A stretch of 64,000 nucleotides of DNA, from assembly GCA_902550805.1 (NCBI GenBank), contig CACDAL010000006.1:23450-87449 (forward strand), written 5' to 3'. Shown one piece after another: positions 61,858-64,000 of this stretch. This DNA is from an uncultured Pelagibacteraceae bacterium (GTDB lineage: Bacteria > Pseudomonadota > Alphaproteobacteria > Pelagibacterales > Pelagibacteraceae). Numbering within the stretch: position 1 is the first letter of the stretch; each line of letters starts with the position of its first letter. The position numbers and the translations under genes are program-made. The notes below the pieces were generated by a model, which did no database searches, was not told the DNA's origin, and saw only the letters and a program-made list of their open reading frames with translations.

Positions 61858-62428
61858 ATAAAAACTTTGAAATAGCTTCAGGGTATAGCTTATGTTCTAG
61901 CTTTAATATTTTTTTTTCTAATGTATTTGCATTATCAGATTTTAAAATTTTCAATTTTTTTTGTAAAATAATACAACCAGAGTCTAATTTGGCAGTAACA
62001 AGATGAACTGTAGAGCCAGAAAATTTATCATTATTTTTTATTACTCTTTCGTGTGTATTCAAACCTTTATATTTTGGCAATAAAGAAGGATGAATGTTTA
62101 ATATTGGTTTTTTAAAATTATTAATAAAACTTTTAGAAAGTATTTTCATGAAACCAGCTAAACAAATAAGATCAATTTTATAATTATTTAGGTTTTTAAT
62201 AATTTTTTTTTCAGGATCAATATTGTCTTTGTAATTAATAATAAAAAAATTAATTTTTGATTTTTTAGCAAATTTTAAACCTTTCGCGTCAGACTTGTTT
62301 GAAATAACTAATTTAATATTAATACGAGAATTTTTATATTTAGAATATTTAATTAAAGAATTTAAGTTACTACCTCTTCCCGAAATAAAAACTGCTAAAT
62401 TTATTTTTTTACCAGTTAATTTTTCCAC
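61847..62428 (-). CDS. purN: Phosphoribosylglycinamide formyltransferase
   Basis: Third step of purine synthesis, using formyl-THF. FISGRGSNLNSL near the N-terminus and HPSLLPKYKG with the catalytic His are clear. I choose a GTG start at 62428 (about 193 aa), inside the last codons of purM; a TTG at 62467 would add 13 residues unlike any PurN N-terminus. No ATG is available upstream. Confidence 0.9.
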   Translation of the reverse strand: MEKLTGKKINLAVFISGRGSNLNSLIKYSKYKNSRINIKLVISNKSDAKGLKFAKKSKINFFIINYKDNIDPEKKIIKNLNNYKIDLICLAGFMKILSKSFINNFKKPILNIHPSLLPKYKGLNTHERVIKNNDKFSGSTVHLVTAKLDSGCIILQKKLKILKSDNANTLEKKILKLEHKLYPEAISKFLSNL

Positions 62429-63431
62429 TAAAACTAACTCTTTTTGAATTTGTAGAAATTTTTCCAATTACATAAGGTTTAAATTTTTTTGAAAAAATTT
62501 TTTGTACTTTGATTAAATTATTAGATTTAACTATTAGGCAGAAACCAACTCCACAATTAAAAGTTTTCAACATTTCATTATCACTTATTCCATATTTTTT
62601 TATCCATTTGAAAATACTAATAGTATTTATTTTATTTAATTTAATTTCGGCACCAAATTTTTTTGGTATAATTCTATTTAAGTTATCTTTTAAACCTCCG
62701 CCTGTTATATTTGCACAACCGTTTAAAATATTTTTGTCTATTAGTTTTAATATTTCATTTACATAAATTTTTGTTGGCTTAATTAACTCTTTTTTAAGAA
62801 ATTTATTTTTATTTAATTTAATATTTTTATTTTTAATAATTTGTCTAACCAATGAGTATCCATTTGAATGTATTCCATTAGAAGGTACTGCTAAAATTAA
62901 ATCATTTTTTTTTATTTTTGCTTTCAATATTTTATTTTTCTCAACAAAACCTATAGCAAAACCTGCTATGTCAAATTTTCCTTGTGAGTAAGTACCTGGC
63001 ATTTCTGCTGTTTCTCCGCCGACAAGTTTACATCCTGCTATTTCACATCCTTTCATTACTCCTTTAATTATGTTCTTAATTTTTTTTAAATTTAATTTAT
63101 TTATAGAAATATAATCTAGAAATAAATGTGGTTTTGCTCCTTGAACTATTAAGTCATTAACACACATAGCCACTAAATCGATTCCAATAGTATCGAATTT
63201 TTGCAATTCATTTGCTATTTCAATTTTAGTTCCAACTCCATCAGTGCTTGTAACTATATGAGGATTATTAAGATTAGCTGGCACTTTTGAGATCGCCCCA
63301 AATCCTCCAATATTCTTAAAATCACCACTTTTGTTTGTTTTTTTAGATAAAGAACTTATGAAGTTTATAAATTTATCTGCTTTCTTAATGTTAACTCCAC
63401 TTTTTGCATATGTTAACTTGTTTAAAACCAT
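62409..63431 (-). CDS. purM: Phosphoribosylformylglycinamidine cyclo-ligase
   Basis: AIR synthase, 340 aa. The ATP-binding segment STDGVGTKIEIANE, VGGETAEMPGTY and ANITGGGLKDNLNRI are the family marks. It overlaps purN by 20 bases and is divergent from a DUF2066-like gene across 11 bases. Confidence 0.96.
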   Translation of the reverse strand: MVLNKLTYAKSGVNIKKADKFINFISSLSKKTNKSGDFKNIGGFGAISKVPANLNNPHIVTSTDGVGTKIEIANELQKFDTIGIDLVAMCVNDLIVQGAKPHLFLDYISINKLNLKKIKNIIKGVMKGCEIAGCKLVGGETAEMPGTYSQGKFDIAGFAIGFVEKNKILKAKIKKNDLILAVPSNGIHSNGYSLVRQIIKNKNIKLNKNKFLKKELIKPTKIYVNEILKLIDKNILNGCANITGGGLKDNLNRIIPKKFGAEIKLNKINTISIFKWIKKYGISDNEMLKTFNCGVGFCLIVKSNNLIKVQKIFSKKFKPYVIGKISTNSKRVSFSGKINW

Positions 63432-63442
63432 AATAAATTTTT

Positions 63443-64000
63443 ATGCTATTATTTAATAAAAAAATATATTCATATCTATACATTTTTTTTTTAATTCTAG
63501 TTGTTATTTTTAATCAGTTTTCCACAAAACCATCATTCGGTAAAAACATTAGTATATCTAAAGTTAAATTAGAGGAGAAATATGATCTAAATTTTGATAA
63601 ATCTAAAGTTGTAGATAGGGCTTTTATAGAAGCTTTTAATATTTTAATTTACAAAATGGTTGAGAAAAAAGATCAACCAAAATTTAATCAAATTCCCATT
63701 AAAGAAATTAAAAGTTTAATTGAAAGTTTTTCAATAGTAGATGAAAAATTTATAAATCAAAAATACGAAAGCGAGTTTGAAGTAGAGTTTAATAGAAAAA
63801 AAATTTTTAATTTCATAGAAAAAAGAAATGTCATATCATCTTTTCCCAAAACTATTAAAACTTTTATATTGCCAATTTTAATAAATACAAAAAGTAATGA
63901 GTTATATTCTTTAAATCAAAATATTTTTTTTAAAAATTGGAATTTACATTCAAAGAAATATCATCTAATAAATTATGTCTTACCAAATGAGGATATTGAA
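63443..64000 (+). CDS. DUF2066-like protein, 3' end beyond window
   Basis: An open frame starts with ATG at 63443 and runs to the window end without a stop (186 codons visible). A hydrophobic segment (residues 8-26) follows MLLFNKK and suggests a signal or anchor. The mature part begins with strand-like SISKVKLEEKYDLNFDKSK. Position next to purM and the segment VVDRAFIEAFNILIYKMV fit the DUF2066 family, whose function is unknown. The family call rests partly on context. Confidence 0.6.
   Translation, partial: MLLFNKKIYSYLYIFFLILVVIFNQFSTKPSFGKNISISKVKLEEKYDLNFDKSKVVDRAFIEAFNILIYKMVEKKDQPKFNQIPIKEIKSLIESFSIVDEKFINQKYESEFEVEFNRKKIFNFIEKRNVISSFPKTIKTFILPILINTKSNELYSLNQNIFFKNWNLHSKKYHLINYVLPNEDIE

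Overview
The base composition is very AT-rich, genes overlap or abut almost everywhere, and the gene content is that of a streamlined marine alphaproteobacterium: gcvTHP under a tandem glycine riboswitch, bhmT under tandem SAM riboswitches, an Fds-type formate dehydrogenase, an Ehu-type ABC transporter and the rpsF-rpsR-rplI-dnaB block. The best fit is the SAR11 clade (Pelagibacterales). I saw no tRNA, rRNA, IS element, CRISPR array or prophage. The longest stretches without an intact gene are 41171-41451 (riboswitch leader of bhmT) and 29888-30095 (repeat-rich scar); no gap reaches 300 bases.

Layout. 1-4.5 kb: glycine riboswitch and gcvT-gcvH-gcvP. 4.5-9.0 kb: FAD oxidoreductase, DUF1365, CFA-type methyltransferase and DUF3833, with a convergent SDR; this set resembles singlet-oxygen / furan-fatty-acid loci of other alphaproteobacteria. 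9.0-13.1 kb: a DAO-family oxidase, an exported MsrA, a TSUP permease, moaB, an EamA transporter and DUF1244. 13.2-24.6 kb: a molybdenum-cofactor and formate dehydrogenase island (xdhC, moaEDCA, fdsA, a fused fdsGB, fdhD, HPP protein, NifU-like protein, mobA, moeA). 24.6-27.8 kb: EamA transporter, creatinase and an arginine:glycine-amidinotransferase-like enzyme with no spacing between them. 27.8-30.1 kb: a 75-aa conserved-looking small gene and a 582-aa exported protein, bracketed by two nested pairs of direct repeats and a truncated copy of the small gene. 30.1-33.8 kb: two Gfo/Idh dehydrogenases, a PhyH-type oxygenase and a MOSC protein. 33.9-37.0 kb: ehuBCDA-like ABC transporter with an internal terminator. 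37.0-41.2 kb: MFS, EamA and DUF255 thioredoxin-fold genes. 41.2-43.1 kb: SAM-II, terminator, SAM-V and further hairpins ahead of bhmT, then a PhnZ-like HD protein. 43.1-50.0 kb: rpsF-rpsR-rplI-dnaB-MMPL-cvpA-purF-HD operon on the minus strand. 50.1-52.7 kb: fabD-fabG-acpP-gmk. 52.7-60.0 kb: lptF-lptG-lptD-surA-like-pdxA-rsmA. 60.0-64.0 kb: pepA, ndk, purN, purM and the start of a DUF2066-like gene that runs off the window.

Several units feed one-carbon and glycine metabolism: creatine to sarcosine (creatinase), N-methyl glycines (DAO oxidase, BHMT), glycine cleavage (gcvTHP) and formate oxidation (Fds). The most worthwhile targets for follow-up are the third RNA switch downstream of SAM-V, the EamA-creatinase-amidinotransferase operon, the repeat-bracketed 582-aa gene, and the CFA/FAD/DUF1365/DUF3833 lipid cluster.
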